Assembly: GCF_907165205.1 (NCBI RefSeq)
Contig: NC_058194.1
Span: forward strand, 124,001 to 188,000
Origin: Coccinella septempunctata
Lineage: Eukaryota > Arthropoda > Insecta > Coleoptera > Coccinellidae
DNA length: 64,000 bases
Direction: 5' to 3'
The translations under genes and the position numbers were made by a program. Below are positions 34,862 to 50,030 of the stretch, piece after piece (the first letter of the stretch is position 1; each line of letters begins with the position of its first letter). Under the pieces are notes generated by a model. It did not search any database, was not told where the DNA came from, and saw only the letters and a list, made by a program, of their open reading frames with translations.

Positions 34862-35267
34862 AGTATGTGAAATTGTTTCTGACAAAAGTTGTGTAAAATT
34901 TTATTATTTTATTATAATGAATACAAAAACGATCAGAGTTACAGGCATGCAGGGGAATATTCGAAAAAAAAAGCATTTTTATCATCAAAGTGTCAGATTA
35001 ATGGGTCAACACGTCTACAATACCGAGATTAACCATCTGTATGAAAATCTGATACGCTCGAGTATGTACAAGTAACGATTTTTTTTCACATTTTCAGAGG
35101 ACTGCTGTGACATTCCGTCACGTCCAAATTGTCAGTCCCTTGAAAAGTAGCTTCCTCTGGGTCCAATAAACATATCCTCAAAAAATCTGACACGATGGAA
35201 AAATTTTTTTTTACCATTTTAAACTATTCCTTACGGCCAGTCCCAGCACGCAAACTATCAGATTAAC

Positions 35268-35545
35268 ATGAATTTATCATCAGAGATACGTAGGGCATAT
35301 AATAATATTTATTCAAGTATAAATATATGGTATGGACATATACAACGAATGCCTGAAACAAGATTGCCTAGACAAATTCTAGAATGGCAACCCGCTACAA
35401 GAAGGAAAAGGGGACGACCCAAACAAGAATGGCAGAAGACGGTGAATAAATCCATGAGTGAAAGATACTTGAACAACTAAGATTGTAGAGACAGAGAGAA
35501 GTGGCGATTAGGTGTCGGACAAAGTCGGAGGACGTTCTAAAACGA

Positions 35546-35547
<2 letters not shown>
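35268..35547 (+). pseudogene. RTE-type C-terminal tail remnant, U4
   Basis: Same 70-codon frame as U3 (35268-35480) followed by the same post-stop homology. Confidence 0.6.

Positions 35548-35548
<1 letters not shown>

Positions 35549-35593
<45 letters not shown>
35549..35593. repeat. (AT)n microsatellite after RTE-type tail, U4
   Basis: 45-bp run, the longest of the three copies and the main source of the small offset change in U4. Confidence 0.85.
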
Positions 35594-35597
<4 letters not shown>

Positions 35598-35601
35598 TAT
35601 A

Positions 35602-35763
35602 GTAAACAGCGTGCGCTGATAATGCTGTCGACTCTTTTAATCGCATACAATCCCTTCTATGTTGATCCACCCTGCTTTTTGAATATTGTGTCGTCTGTCC
35701 AACGTAGACTTTATCACATTCGCCACAGTTTATCTTGTAAATTAAACCTGATTTTTTTTCGGT
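35602..35763 (-). pseudogene. Penelope-like GIY-YIG remnant, U4
   Basis: Same fragment; the open frame at 35395-35670 includes its C-terminal half fused through the AT run to antisense RTE sequence, which is not a real protein. Confidence 0.75.
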
Positions 35764-35818
35764 CTATTGTAGCACACAGACCAGCTCGTAGAGCTAGATC
35801 TCTCCCTCCAGTCCAGAG

Positions 35819-38800
35819 GTATGAACGGAAAACTTCATAGGAAGTAGTATCTTACCTAATTCAACCCAAATCGACGATAAAAACCATAGGTCACGCTTCA
35901 TATAAAAAAGTCGTTCGGACTCTGAAAATTCCACATATAGTAAAATGTGAGGTTCGGAGACATAATTTTCTTATTTTTCAAAAATTAGGGAAGGTATGAA
36001 CGGGAAACTTCGTAGGAAGTAGTATCTTACCTAATTCAACCCAAATCGACGATAAAAACCATAGGTCACGCTTCATATAAAAAAGTCGTTCGGACTCTGA
36101 AAATTCCACATATAGTAAAATGTGAGGTTCGGAGACATAATTTTCTTATTTTTCAAAAATTAGCAGAGTTATGAACGGAAAACTTCCTAGGAAGTGGTAT
36201 CTCACCTAATTCAACCCAAATCGACGATAAAAACCATAGGTCACGCTTCATATAAGAAAGTCGTTCGGACTCGGAAAATTCCACATATGGTGAAATGTGA
36301 GGTTCGAGCGACATGATTTCCTCATTTTTCAAAAACTACTGAAGGAATGTTCGAAAAACATCTCAGGGCGTAGTATCGTACCTATACCAACTCAAATCAA
36401 TGATAAAAACCATAGGTCACGCTTCATATAAGAAAGTCGTTCGGACTCTGAAAATTCCACATATAGTAAAATGTGAGGTTCGGAGACATAATTTTCTTAT
36501 TTTTCAAAAATTAGGGAAGGTATGAACGGGAAACTTCGTAGGAAGTAGTATCTTACCTAATTCAACCCAAATCGACGATAAAAACCATAGGTCACGCTTC
36601 ATATAAAAAAGTCGTTCGGACTCTGAAAATTCCACATATAGTAAAATGTGAGGTTCGAGGACATGATTTTCTTATTTTTCAAAAATTAGGGAAGGTATGA
36701 ACGGGAAACTTCGTAGGAAGTAGTATCTTACCTAATTCAACCCAAATCGACGATAAAAACCATGGGTCACGCTTCATATAAGAAAGTCGTTCGGACTCGG
36801 AAAATTCCACATATGGTGAAATGTGAGGTTCGAGCGACATGATTTCCTCATTTTTCAAAAACTACTGAAGGAATGTTCGAAAAACATCTCAGGACGTAGT
36901 ATCGTACCTATACCAACTCAAATCAATGATAAAAACCATAGGTCACGCTTCATATAAGAAAGTCGTTCGGACTCTGAAAATTCCACATATAGTAAAATGT
37001 GAGGTTCGGAGACATAATTTTCTTTTTTTCAAAAATTAGGGAAGGTATGAACGGGAAACTTCGTAGGAAGTAGTATTTCACCTAATTACACCCAAATCGA
37101 CGATAAAAACCATAGGTCACGCTTCATATAAGAAAGTCGTTCGGACTCTGAAAATTCCACATATAGTAAAATGTGAGGTTCGGAGACATAATTTTCTTTT
37201 TTTCAAAAATTAGGGAAGGTATGAACGGGAAACTTCGTAGGAAGTAGTATTTCACCTAATTACACCCAAATCGACGATAAAAACCATAGGTCACGTTTCA
37301 TATAAGAAAGTCGTTCGGACTCTGAAAATTCCACATATAGTAAAATGTGAGGTTCGGAGACATAATTTTCTTTTTTTCAAAAATTAGGGAAGGTATGAAC
37401 GGGAAACTTCGTAGGAAGTAGTATTTCACCTAATTACACCCAAATCGACGATAAAAACCATAGGTCACGCTTCATATAAGAAAGTCGTTCGGACTCTGAA
37501 GATTCCACATATAGTAAAATGTGAGGTTCGGAGACATAATTTTCTTTTTTTCAAAAATTAGGGATGGTATGAACGGGAAACTTCGTAGGAAGTAGTATTT
37601 CACCTAATTACACCCAAATCGACGATAAAAACCATAGGTCACGCTTCATATAAGAATGTCGTTCGGACTCTGAAAATTCCACATATAGTAAAATGTGAGG
37701 TTCGAAGACATAATTTTCTTTTTTTCAAAAATTAGGGAAGGTATGAACGGGAAACTTCGTAGGAAGTAGTATTTCACCTAATTACACCCAAATCGACGAT
37801 AAAAACCATAGGTCACGCTTCATATAAGAAAGTCGTTCGGACTCTGAAAATTCCACATATAGTAAAACATGATTTTCTTATTTTTCAAAAACTAGGGAAG
37901 GTATGAACGGGAAACTTCGTAGGAAGTAGTATCTCACCTAACTCAACCCAAATCGACGATGAAAACCATAGGTCACGCTTCATATAAGAAAGTCGTTCGG
38001 ACTCTGAAAATTCCACATATAGTAAAATGTGAGGTTCGGAGACATAATTTTCTTTTTTTCAAAAATTAGGGAAGGTATGAACGGGAAACTTCGTAGGAAG
38101 TAGTATTTCACCTAATCACACCCAAATCGACGATAAAAACCATAGGTCACGCTTCATATAAGAAAGTCGTTCGGACTCTGAAAATTCCACATATAGTAAA
38201 ATGCGAGGTTCGGAGACATAATTTTCTTTTTTTCAAAAATTAGGGAAGGTATGAACGGGAAACTTCGTAGGAAGTAGTATCTTACCTAATTCAACCCAAA
38301 TCGACGATAAAAACCATGGGTCACGCTTCATATAAAAAAGTCGTTCGGACTCTGAAAATTCCACATATAGTAAAATGTGAGGTTCGAGGACATGATTTTC
38401 GTATTTTTCAAAAATTAGCAGAGTTATGAACGGAAAACTTCCTAGGAAGTGGTATCTCATCTAATTCAACCCAAATCGACGATAAAAACCATAGGTCACG
38501 CTTCATATAAGAAAGTCGTTCGGACTCGGAAAATTCCACATATGGTGAAATGTGAGGTTCGAGCGACATGATTTCCTCATTTTTCAAAAACTACTGAAGG
38601 AATGTTCGAAAAACATCTCAGGACGTAGTATCGTACCTATACCAACTCAAATCAATGATAAAAACCATAGGTCACGCTTCATATAAGAAAGTCGTTCGGA
38701 CTCTGAAAATTCCACATATAGTAAAATGTGAGGTTCGGAGACATAATTTTCTTTTTTTCAAAAATTAGGGAAGGTATGAACGGGAAACTTCGTAGGAAGT

Positions 38801-41800
38801 AGTATTTCACCTAATTACACCCAAATCGACGATAAAAACCATAGGTCACGCTTCATATAAGAAAGTCGTTCGGACTCTGAAAATTCCACATATAGTAAAA
38901 TGTGAGGTTCGGAGACATAATTTTCTTTTTTTCAAAAACTAGGGAAGGTATGAACGGGAAACTTCGTAGGAAGTAGTATCTCACCTAATTCAACCCAAAT
39001 CGACGATAAAAACCATAGGTCACGTTTCATATAAGAAAGTCGTTCGGACTCTGAAAATTCCACATATAGTAAAATGTGAGGTTCGGAGACATAATTTTCT
39101 TTTTTTCAAAAATTAGGGAAGGTATGAACGGGAAACTTCGTAGGAAGTAGTATTTCACCTAATTACACCCAAATCGACGATAAAAACCATAGGTCACGCT
39201 TCATATAAGAAAGTCGTTCGGACTCTGAAAATTCCACATATAGTAAAATGTGAGGTTCGGAGACATAATTTTCTTTTTTTCAAAAATTAGGGATGGTATG
39301 AACGGGAAACTTCGTAGGAAGTAGTATTTCACCTAATTACACCCAAATCGACGATAAAAACCATAGGTCACGCTTCATATAAGAATGTCGTTCGGACTCT
39401 GAAAATTCCACATATAGTAAAATGTGAGGTTCGGAGACATAATTTTCTTTTTTTCAAAAATTAGGGAAGGTATGAACGGGAAACTTCGTAGGAAGTAGTA
39501 TTTCACCTAATTACACCCAAATCGACGATAAAAACCATAGGTCACGCTTCATATAAGAAAGTCGTTCGGACTCTGAAAATTCCACATATAGTAAAACATG
39601 ATTTTCTTATTTTTCAAAAACTAGGGAAGGTATGAACGGGAAACTTCGTAGGAAGTAGTATCTCACCTAACTCAACCCAAATCGACGATAAAAACCATAG
39701 GTCACGCTTCATATAAGAAAGTCGTTCGGACTCTGAAAATTCCACATATAGTAAAATGTGAGGTTCGGAGACATAATTTTCTTTTTTTCAAAAATTAGGG
39801 AAGGTATGAACGGGAAACTTCGTAGGAAGTAGTATTTCACCTAATCACACCCAAATCGACGATAAAAACCATAGGTCACGCTTCATATAAGAAAGTCGTT
39901 CGGACTCTGAAAATTCCACATATAGTAAAATGCGAGGTTCGGAGACATAATTTTTTTTTTTTCAAAAATTAGGGAAGGTATGAACGGGAAACTTCGTAGG
40001 AAGTAGTATTTCACCTAATTACACCCAAATCGACGATAAAAACCATAGGTCACGCTTCATATAAGAAAGTCGTTCGGACTCTGAAAATTCCACATATAGT
40101 AAAATGTGAGGTTCGGAGACATAATTTTCTTTTTTTCAAAAATTAGGGAAGGTATGAACGGGAAACTTCGTAGGAAGTAGTATTTCACCTAATTACACCC
40201 AAATCGACGATAAAAACCATAGGTCACGCTTCATATAAGAAAGTCGTTCGGACTCTGAAAATTCCACATATAGTAAAATGTGAGGTTCGAGGACATGATT
40301 TTCTTATTTTTCAAAAATTAGGGAAGGTATGAACGGGAAACTTCGTAGGAAGTAGTATCTTACCTAATTCAATCCAAATCGACGATAAAAACCATGGGTC
40401 ACGCTTCATATAAGAAAGTCGTTCGGACTCTGAAAATTCCACATATAGTAAAATGTGAGGTTCGAGGACATGATTTTCGTATTTTTCAAAAATTAGCAGA
40501 GTTATGAACGGAAAACTTCCTAGGAAGTGGTATCTCACCTAATTCAACCCAAATCGACGATAAAAACCATAGGTCACGCTTCATATAAGAAAGTCGTTCG
40601 GACTCGGAAAATTCCACATATGGTGAAATGTGAGGTTCGGAGACATAATTTTCTTTTTTTCAAAAATTAGGGAAGGTATGAACGGGAAACTTCGTAGGAA
40701 GTAGTATTTCACCTAATTACACCCAAATCGACGATAAAAACCATAGGTCACGCTTCATATAAGAAAGTCGTTCGGACTCTGAAAATTCCACATATAGTAA
40801 AATGTGAGGTTCGGAGACATAATTTTCTTATTTTCAAAAATTAGGGAAGGTATGAACGGGAAACTTCGTAGGAAGTAGTATTTCACCTAATTACACCCAA
40901 ATCGACGATAAAAACCATAGGTCACGCTTCATATAAGAAAGTCGTTCGGACTCTGAAAATTCCACATATAGTAAAATGTGAGGTTCGGAGACATAATTTT
41001 CTTTTTTTCAAAAATTAGGGAAGGTATGAACGGGAAACTTCGTAGGAAGTAGTATTTCACCTAATTACACCCAAATCGACGATAAAAACCATAGGTCACG
41101 CTTCATATAAGAAAGTCGTTCGGACTCTGAAAATTCCACATATAGTAAAATGTGAGGTTCGGAGACATAATTTTCTTTTTTTCAAAAATTAGGGAAGGTA
41201 TGAACGGGAAACTTCGTAGGAAGTAGTATTTCACCTAATTACACCCAAATCGACGATAAAAACCATAGGTCACGCTTCATATAAGAAAGTCGTTCGGACT
41301 CTGAAAATTCCACATATAGTAAAATGTGAGGTTCGGAGACATAATTTTCTTTTTTTCAAAAACTAGGGAAGGTATGAACGGGAAACTTCGTAGGAAGTAG
41401 TATCTCACCTAATTCAACCCAAATCGACGATAAAAACCATAGGTCACGTTTCATATAAGAATGTCGTTCGGACTCTGAAAATTCCACATATAGTAAAATG
41501 TGAGGTTCGAAGACATAATTTTCTTTTTTTCAAAAATTAGGGAAGGTATGAACGGGAAACTTCGTAGGAAGTAGTATTTCACCTAATTACACCCAAATCG
41601 ACGATAAAAACCATAGGTCACGCTTCATATAAGAAAGTCGTTCGGACTCTGAAAATTCCACATATAGTAAAACATGATTTTCTTATTTTTCAAAAACTAG
41701 GGAAGGTATGAACGGGAAACTTCGTAGGAAGTAGTATCTCACCTAACTCAACCCAAATCGACGATGAAAACCATAGGTCACGCTTCATATAAGAAAGTCG

Positions 41801-44800
41801 TTCGGACTCTGAAAATTCCACATATAGTAAAATGTGAGGTTCGGAGACATAATTTTCTTTTTTTCAAAAATTAGGGAAGGTATGAACGGGAAACTTCGTA
41901 GGAAGTAGTATTTCACCTAATCACACCCAAATCGACGATAAAAACCATAGGTCACGCTTCATATAAGAAAGTCGTTCGGACTCTGAAAATTCCACATATA
42001 GTAAAATGTGAGGTTCGGAGACATAATTTTCTTTTTTTCAAAAATTAGGGAAGGTATGAACGGGAAACTTCGTAGGAAGTAGTATCTTACCTAATTCAAC
42101 CCAAATCGACGATAAAAACCATGGGTCACGCTTCATATAAAAAAGTCGTTCGGACTCTGAAAATTCCACATATAGTAAAATGTGAGGTTCGAGGACATGA
42201 TTTTCGTATTTTTCAAAAATTAGCAGAGTTATGAACGGAAAACTTCCTAGGAAGTGGTATCTCACCTAATTCAACCCAAATCGACGATAAAAACCATAGG
42301 TCACGCTTCATATAAGAAAGTCGTTCGGACTCGGAAAATTCCACATATGGTGAAATGTGAGGTTCGAGCGACATGATTTCCTCATTTTTCAAAAACTACT
42401 GAAGGAATGTTCGAAAAACATCTCAGGGCGTAGTATCGTACCTATACCAACTCAAATCAATGATAAAAACCATAGGTCACGCTTCATATAAGAAAGTCGT
42501 TCGGACTCTGAAAATTCCACATATAGTAAAATGTGAGGTTCGGAGACATAATTTTCTTTTTTTCAAAAATTAGGGAAGGTATGAACGGGAAACTTCGTAG
42601 GAAGTAGTATTTCACCTAATTACACCCAAATCGACGATAAAAACCATAGGTCACGCTTCATATAAGAAAGTCGTTCGGACTCTGAAAATTCCACATATAG
42701 TAAAATGTGAGGTTCGGAGACATAATTTTCTTTTTTTCAAAAATTAGGGAAGGTATGAACGGGAAACTTCGTAGGAAGTAGTATTTCACCTAATTACACC
42801 CAAATCGACGATAAAAACCATAGGTCACGCTTCATATAAGAAAGTCGTTCGGACTCTGAAAATTCCACATATAGTAAAATGTGAGGTTCGGAGACATAAT
42901 TTTCTTTTTTTCAAAAACTAGGGAAGGTATGAACGGGAAACTTCGTAGGAAGTAGTATCTCACCTAATTCAACCCAAATCGACGATAAAAACCATAGGTC
43001 ACGTTTCATATAAGAAAGTCGTTCGGACTCTGAAAATTCCACATATAGTAAAATGTGAGGTTCGGAGACATAATTTTCTTTTTTTCAAAAATTAGGGAAG
43101 GTATGAACGGGAAACTTCGTAGAAAGTAGTATTTCACCTAATTACACCCAAATCGACGATAAAAACCATAGGTCACGCTTCATATAAGAAAGTCGTTCGG
43201 ACTCTGAAAATTCCACATATAGTAAAATGTGAGGTTCGGAGACATAATTTTCTTTTTTTCAAAAATTAGGGATGGTATGAACGGGAAACTTCGTAGGAAG
43301 TAGTATTTCACCTAATTACACCCAAATCGACGATAAAAACCATAGGTCACGCTTCATATAAGAATGTCGTTCGGACTCTGAAAATTCCACATATAGTAAA
43401 ATGTGAGGTTCGGAGACATAATTTTCTTTTTTTCAAAAATTAGGGAAGGTATGAACGGGAAACTTCGTAGGAAGTAGTATTTCACCTAATTACACCCAAA
43501 TCGACGATAAAAACCATAGGTCACGCTTCATATAAGAAAGTCGTTCGGACTCTGAAAATTCCACATATAGTAAAACATGATTTTCTTATTTTTCAAAAAC
43601 TAGGGAAGGTATGAACGGGAAACTTCGTAGGAAGTAGTATCTCACCTAACTCAACCCAAATCGACGATAAAAACCATAGGTCACGCTTCATATAAGAAAG
43701 TCGTTCGGACTCTGAAAATTCCACATATAGTAAAATGTGAGGTTCGGAGACATAATTTTCTTTTTTTCAAAAATTAGGGAAGGTATGAACGGGAAACTTC
43801 GTAGGAAGTAGTATTTCACCTAATCACACCCAAATCGACGATAAAAACCATAGGTCACGCTTCATATAAGAAAGTCGTTCGGACTCTGAAAATTCCACAT
43901 ATAGTAAAATGCGAGGTTCGGAGACATAATTTTCTTTTTTTCAAAAATTAGGGAAGGTATGAACGGGAAACTTCGTAGGAAGTAGTATTTCACCTAATTA
44001 CACCCAAATCGACGATAAAAACCATAGGTCACGCTTCATATAAGAAAGTCGTTCGGACTCTGAAAATTCCACATATAGTAAAATGTGAGGTTCGGAGACA
44101 TAATTTTCTTTTTTTTAAAAATTAGGGAAGGTATGAACGGGAAACTTCGTAGGAAGTAGTATTTCACCTAATTACACCCAAATCGACGATAAAAACCATA
44201 GGTCACGCTTCATATAAGAAAGTCGTTCGGACTCTGAAAATTCCACATATAGTAAAATGTGAGGTTCGAGGACATGATTTTCTTATTTTTCAAAAATTAG
44301 GGAAGGTATGAACGGGAAACTTCGTAGGAAGTAGTATCTTACCTAATTCAATCCAAATCGACGATAAAAACCATGGGTCACGCTTCATATAAGAAAGTCG
44401 TTCGGACTCTGAAAATTCCACATATAGTAAAATGTGAGGTTCGAGGACATGATTTTCGTATTTTTCAAAAATTAGCAGAGTTATGAACGGAAAACTTCCT
44501 AGGAAGTGGTATCTCACCTAATTCAACCCAAATCGACGATAAAAACCATAGGTCACGCTTCATATAAGAAAGTCGTTCGGACTCGGAAAATTCCACATAT
44601 GGTGAAATGTGAGGTTCGAGCGACATGATTTCCTCATTTTTCAAAAACTACTGAAGGAATGTTCGAAAAACATCTCAGGGCGTAGTATCGTACCTATACT
44701 AACTCAAATCAATGATAAAAACCATAGGTCACGCTTCATATAAGAAAGTCGTTCGGACTCTGAAAATTCCACATATAGTAAAATGTGAGGTTCGGAGACA

Positions 44801-47342
44801 TAATTTTCTTATTTTTCAAAAATTAGGGAAGGTATGAACGGGAAACTTCGTAGGAAGTAGTATCTTACCTAATTCAACCCAAATCGACGATAAAAACCAT
44901 GGGTCACGCTTCATATAAGAAAGTCGTTCGGATTCTGAAAATTCCACATATGGTAAAATGTGAGGTTCGAGGACATGATTTTCGTATTTTTCAAAAATTA
45001 GCAGAGTTATGAACGGAAAACTTCCTAGGAAGTGGTATCTCACCTAATTCAACCCAAATCGACGATAAAAACCATAGGTCACGCTTCATATAAGAAAGTC
45101 GTTCGGACTCTGAAAATTCCACATATGGTAAAATGTGAGGTTCGAGGACATGATTTTCGTATTTTTCAAAAATTAGCAGAGTTATGAACGGAAAACTTCC
45201 TAGGAAGTGGTATCTCACCTAATTCAACCCAAATCGACGATAAAAACCATAGGTCACGCTTCATATAAGAAAGTCGTTCGGACTCGGAAAATTCCACATA
45301 TGGTGAAATGTGAGGTTCGAGCGACATGATTTCCTCATTTTTCAAAAACTACTGAAGGAATGTTCGAAAAACATCTCAGGACGTAGTATCGTACCTATAC
45401 CAACTCAAATCAATGATAAAAACCATAGGTCACGCTTCATATAAGAAATTCGTTCGGACTCTGAAAATTCCACATATAGTAAAATGTGAGGTTCGAGGAA
45501 GTAGTATCTTACCTAATTCAACCCAAATCGACGATAAAAACCATGGGTCACGCTTCATATAAAAAAGTCGTTCGGACTCTGAAAATTCCACATATAGTAA
45601 AATGTGAGGTTCGAGGACATGATTTTCGTATTTTTCAAAAATTAGCAGAGTTATGAACGGAAAACTTCCTAGGAAGTGGTATCTCACCTAATTCAACCCA
45701 AATCGACGATAAAAACCATAGGTCACGCTTCATATAAGAAAGTCGTTCGGACTCGGAAAATTCCACATATGGTGAAATGTGAGGTTCGAGCGACATGATT
45801 TCCTCATTTTTCAAAAACTACTGAAGGAATGTTCGAAAAACATCTCAGGGCGTAGTATCGTACCTATACCAACTCAAATCAATGATAAAAACCATAGGTC
45901 ACGCTTCATATAAGAAAGTCGTTCGGACTCTGAAAATTCCACATATAGTAAAATGTGAGGTTCGGAGACATAATTTTCTTATTTTTCAAAAATTAGGGAA
46001 GGTATGAACGGGAAACTTCGTAGGAAGTAGTATCTTACCTAATTCAACCCAAATCGACGATAAAAACCATAGGTCACGCTTCATATAAAAAAGTCGTTCG
46101 GACTCTGAAAATTCCACATATAGTAAAATGTGAGGTTCGAGGACATGATTTTCTTATTTTTCAAAAATTAGGGAAGGTATGAACGGGAAACTTCGTAGGA
46201 AGTAGTATCTTACCTAATTCAACCCAAATCGACGATAAAAACCATGGGTCACGCTTCATATAAGAAAGTCGTTCGGACTCTGAAAATTCCACATATAGTA
46301 AAATGTGAGGTTCGAGGACATGATTTTCGTATTTTTCAAAAATTAGCAGAGTTATGAACGGAAAACTTCCTAGGAAGTGGTATCTCACCTAATTCAACCC
46401 AAATCGACGATAAAAACCATAGGTCACGCTTCATATAAGAAAGTCGTTCGGACTCGGAAAATTCCACATATGGTGAAATGTGAGGTTCGAGCGACATGAT
46501 TTCCTCATTTTTCAAAAACTACTGAAGGAATGTTCGAAAAACATCTCAGGACGTAGTATCGTACCTATACCAACTCAAATCAATGATAAAAACCATAGGT
46601 CACGCTTCATATAAGAAAGTCGTTCGGACTCGGAAAATTCCACATATGGTGAAATGTGAGGTTCGAGCGACATGATTTCCTCATTTTTCAAAAACTACTG
46701 AAGGAATGTTCGAAAAACATCTCAGGACGTAGTATCGTACCTATACCAACTCAAATCAATGATAAAAACCATAGGTCACGCTTCATATAAGAAAGTCGTT
46801 CGGACTCTGATAATTCCACATATGGTAAAATGTGAGGTTCGAGGACATGATTTTCGTATTTTTCAAAAATTAGCAGAGTTATGAACGGAAAACTTCCTAG
46901 GAAGTGGTATCTCACCTAATTCAACCCAAATCGACGATAAAAACCATAGGTCACGCTTCATATAAGAAAGTCGTTCGGACTCGGAAAATTCCACATATGG
47001 TGGAATGTGAGGTTCGAGCGACATGATTTCCTCATTTTTCAAAAACTACTGAAGGAATGTTCGAAAAACATCTCAGGAGGTAGTATCGTACCTATACCAA
47101 CTCAAATCAATGATAAAAACCATAGGTCATGCTTTATATAAGAAACCTGTTCGGACTCTGAAAATTCCACATATAGTAAAATGTGAGGTTCGGGCGATAT
47201 GATTTCCTTATTTTTCAGAAACTATTGGAGGAATGTTCTAAAAGCAGCTCAGGAGGTAGTATCGTACCTATACCAACCCAAATCAACGATAAAAACCATA
47301 GGTCATGCTTCATATAAGAAACTTGTTCGGACCCTGAAAATT
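35819..47342. repeat. 175-bp satellite array A4
   Basis: About 66 monomers, the longest array. The deleted monomer marker (agtaaaacatg) recurs at 37864, 39593, 41669 and 43572. The spacings are 1,729, 2,076 and 1,903 bp, showing blocks of about 10-12 monomers repeated as a whole. The last ~2.6 kb matches the last ~2.6 kb of A3 at an offset of 19,599, including the shortened monomer near 45495. Confidence 0.97.
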
Positions 47343-47827
47343 GTCGCGGTCTTCTGGAGGGTTACCCCATGCTCTCCTAGCATATGTAGGTAGAGAGGGC
47401 TCGGTCTCGGACACATAACGATGTTTAACGTTGAAAAGAGTCGTTCGGATGGGAGACCATAGGTGGTTGCTCCGATGCATATTTTCGTTTATGTCTTCGT
47501 TTAATAAAGTGTTATTATCCCGAAAGGTGCATTCGAAACTTATGTATGAGAGACCTTCAGACATATTACGAGTGTGAGACTGATACGATTAGAGATATTC
47601 GATGCGATCCGAGGCAAATCGCCCCGGATCTAATGAATATGTACGTAATTGTGATTCTGGAGGGTTATCCCATGTCCTCCAGACATATATGTAAAGGGAT
47701 GGAGAATGGGTCATGCTGGCCAGTCGTGGCGGATTTCTTTTTCTAGGATGAAGTTGCTGTTCTGGTTGGTAGGCTCGAATCGGATCCCCGCAGTGATGGG
47801 CTTGACGTGATTTTGTAGAATAAGTCG
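47343..47827. other. 485-bp post-array flank, copy 4
   Basis: Offset of exactly 19,599 bp from copy 3 and, as far as I can read, identical to it. Confidence 0.7.
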
Positions 47828-49526
47828 GTGCATTATCAGAATTAAGCTCCGATGTGCGAACTTTGAAGTGGTTGATCTCGGCTAGTCTTTGTTCTTCCGG
47901 AGTATTCTCGATCTCGATGTATCGCTTCTATGTTTCATCTCTTGCCTTGAGCGACCCCTCGCAGCGAGATCGCGGTCCGCTTCGTATCTTTGTATTCGAA
48001 TGGCCATTATGCGATCGACTATAAAAAACGTGTCTAACCTTTCGGTTTTACCTTTCGGTTATGTCACTACACTTTGCGACCACTCACTCCTCGGACTTCC
48101 TTCCGAACGAGAATGAATTACATCTCTCATTCACCGAGTCGTTATGTTTTCTTATATAGCGAAGGGTTGAGAATGTGTATGGAGCCGGGGGTTTACCACT
48201 TGTGGCAAACGCCTCGGCGAGGGACATAACGGTCTCAGTTTCTTTGCGGTCTAGTAGAAACGTTCAAGGCTTAGAACTCCTGTGTTCGGAGCTAATCGTA
48301 TCTCTGGGCTCGCAAGGTGCTAAACCTTAGTCTTCCGACGCGGTTAGTGCCATATTACAAGGGTCCGCGCGTAGCTCGTCTGTTATCCTTCTGCCGTGTT
48401 GTCTGATTTTCGAGGAGGGTGTTCGACTGCGATTTCGATTGAATTTCGTTAGTCGATTTACCCGAAGATTGTTGATGTACATAGGCGAAGATGCTGACGT
48501 CTCGTGGACCTATCGTGTGAACATAGTCAGTTCACATAGGTTAGTTTTACCCCTACTGATGACTTATATTTAGCTTCTATGAGCCGTAAGACTCAAACAA
48601 TGTGACTTTACCAAGGCATCAGACGTGTTCGTCTGGTGTCGCACGAGCCAAGGTTGCCGTTTGGAGCTAATGGTCAGCGGCGGGATCGCCACGTTCGACC
48701 TGGGCCCTTGAGGGTCAATCCTTGACGGTTAATCATGGTTCAATTTCGATGTTGAAGCTTTAAATAATTGCCTGTAGGCAACTTACATCCTGGCAAGGGT
48801 GACACTGGGTACATCGGTTTCCATGCTACGGATCTGTTGATACTCTGCCCTTAGCTTGGGGATTCGTCTTGTCGATTAGACGAGACCCCGTAACGAAGAT
48901 GAAAGCCTCTTCTCCAGCTCGAAGACGATACACACATTTCGTGTCAGTATCCGTAGTTTACAGAAAAAACGATTCAAAACGTTATAGTTTTCTGAACACT
49001 TCACATAAACATGTACGAGAATAGCAATAGTACACTTCAAAATAATAAATGAAAAACCGTCTATGTGACCGATAATGCCTGACAAAAAGAATTGTTAAAA
49101 CTGATGGAGATGTTTGTCTCCCATATCTTCATTAAATTGAATAAATAAAGGGCGAATGATAGCGCAAGATGATATCACGATAGCGCGATCCGGTTATCGA
49201 CTATAAGTTTCGGAGCTGTACGAAATAACGTACTGAACCGGGTGCTGTAGGACTGGAACGTGACCACGATAGTCAATATTAAATGCGTTCGGGTGAATAA
49301 CGTGTTGAATCATTTTCTAGTTTTGAATGCGACCCTTCCTGCCAATAACGTGTTGATTCAACGTGAAATTCATCCGAAATCAGTATCAATTCAATATAAA
49401 ATTTTTGTCAACCACCGTCACCGAGAAACGTAAATAACACTTTCCAGTATGAAAATTTAAGAAAAAGTAATAAGACTCGAACACTTCGCTACGCTATTAT
49501 GAGTCCAGCCAGAATTCTCACAGCAC
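47828..49526. other. Noncoding core, copy 5
   Basis: Collinear copy with the long-form markers and one private base near 47880. No gene is recognised. Confidence 0.6.
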
Positions 49527-49553
49527 GCTTCCGAATACGGAAATCCCTACTTG

Positions 49554-50021
49554 TCAGAAGAATGGAACATACTTCGGAAGATCGCTGATAGTTACTAGGA
49601 AAACAACCGGTCCAAGAATAGATTCCTGTCCCACACCAATCTCCATCGGCCTCACCTTCGAGTACTTTACATCCACAAGGGTCACCTGTAACCTATTTTC
49701 TAAGATGGAACCGATCAATTTTATAGATCGATAGCATCGAATCCATGCAACCGTCCACGAATGATGACAAGCAGCAATTCTTTTCATATTCGAAGCAGTC
49801 AATTATTGCATAGTTAATCAAATTGCATCTGTGGTCCTTCGTCCCGCTCGAAAACCAAACTGCGATCAAAAGAATAGATGATTTTTTCCACGAACTATTC
49901 AACAATCTGGTTGGAAATTATTTTCTCGATGATCTTCGAGGAAATAGGACGATAATTATCATCACCCTTCTTGTGAACCGGTATCACCATCGAGATTTTT
50001 AGGCAACTCCGACCGTGATAC
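49554..50021 (-). pseudogene. Non-LTR reverse transcriptase remnant, copy 5
   Basis: U5 copy with the same truncation and frame breaks. Non-functional. Confidence 0.8.
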
Positions 50022-50030
50022 ACCTGTTCA

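Larger units (their letters stand above)
30846..35708. mobile_element. Composite transposon block, U4
   Basis: 4,863 bp, same order as the U3 block. The length differs mainly by one A in an A-run near 31690 and by microsatellite length. Confidence 0.88.
28229..47827. repeat. Higher-order repeat unit U4 (long form, longest)
   Basis: Fourth unit, 19,599 bp, with the long transposon block at 30846-35708 and the longest array (11.5 kb). The tail of U3 plus the first half of U4 matches the tail of U4 plus the first half of U5 at a constant offset of 19,599, so U4 is probably the product of a recent tandem duplication. Confidence 0.95.
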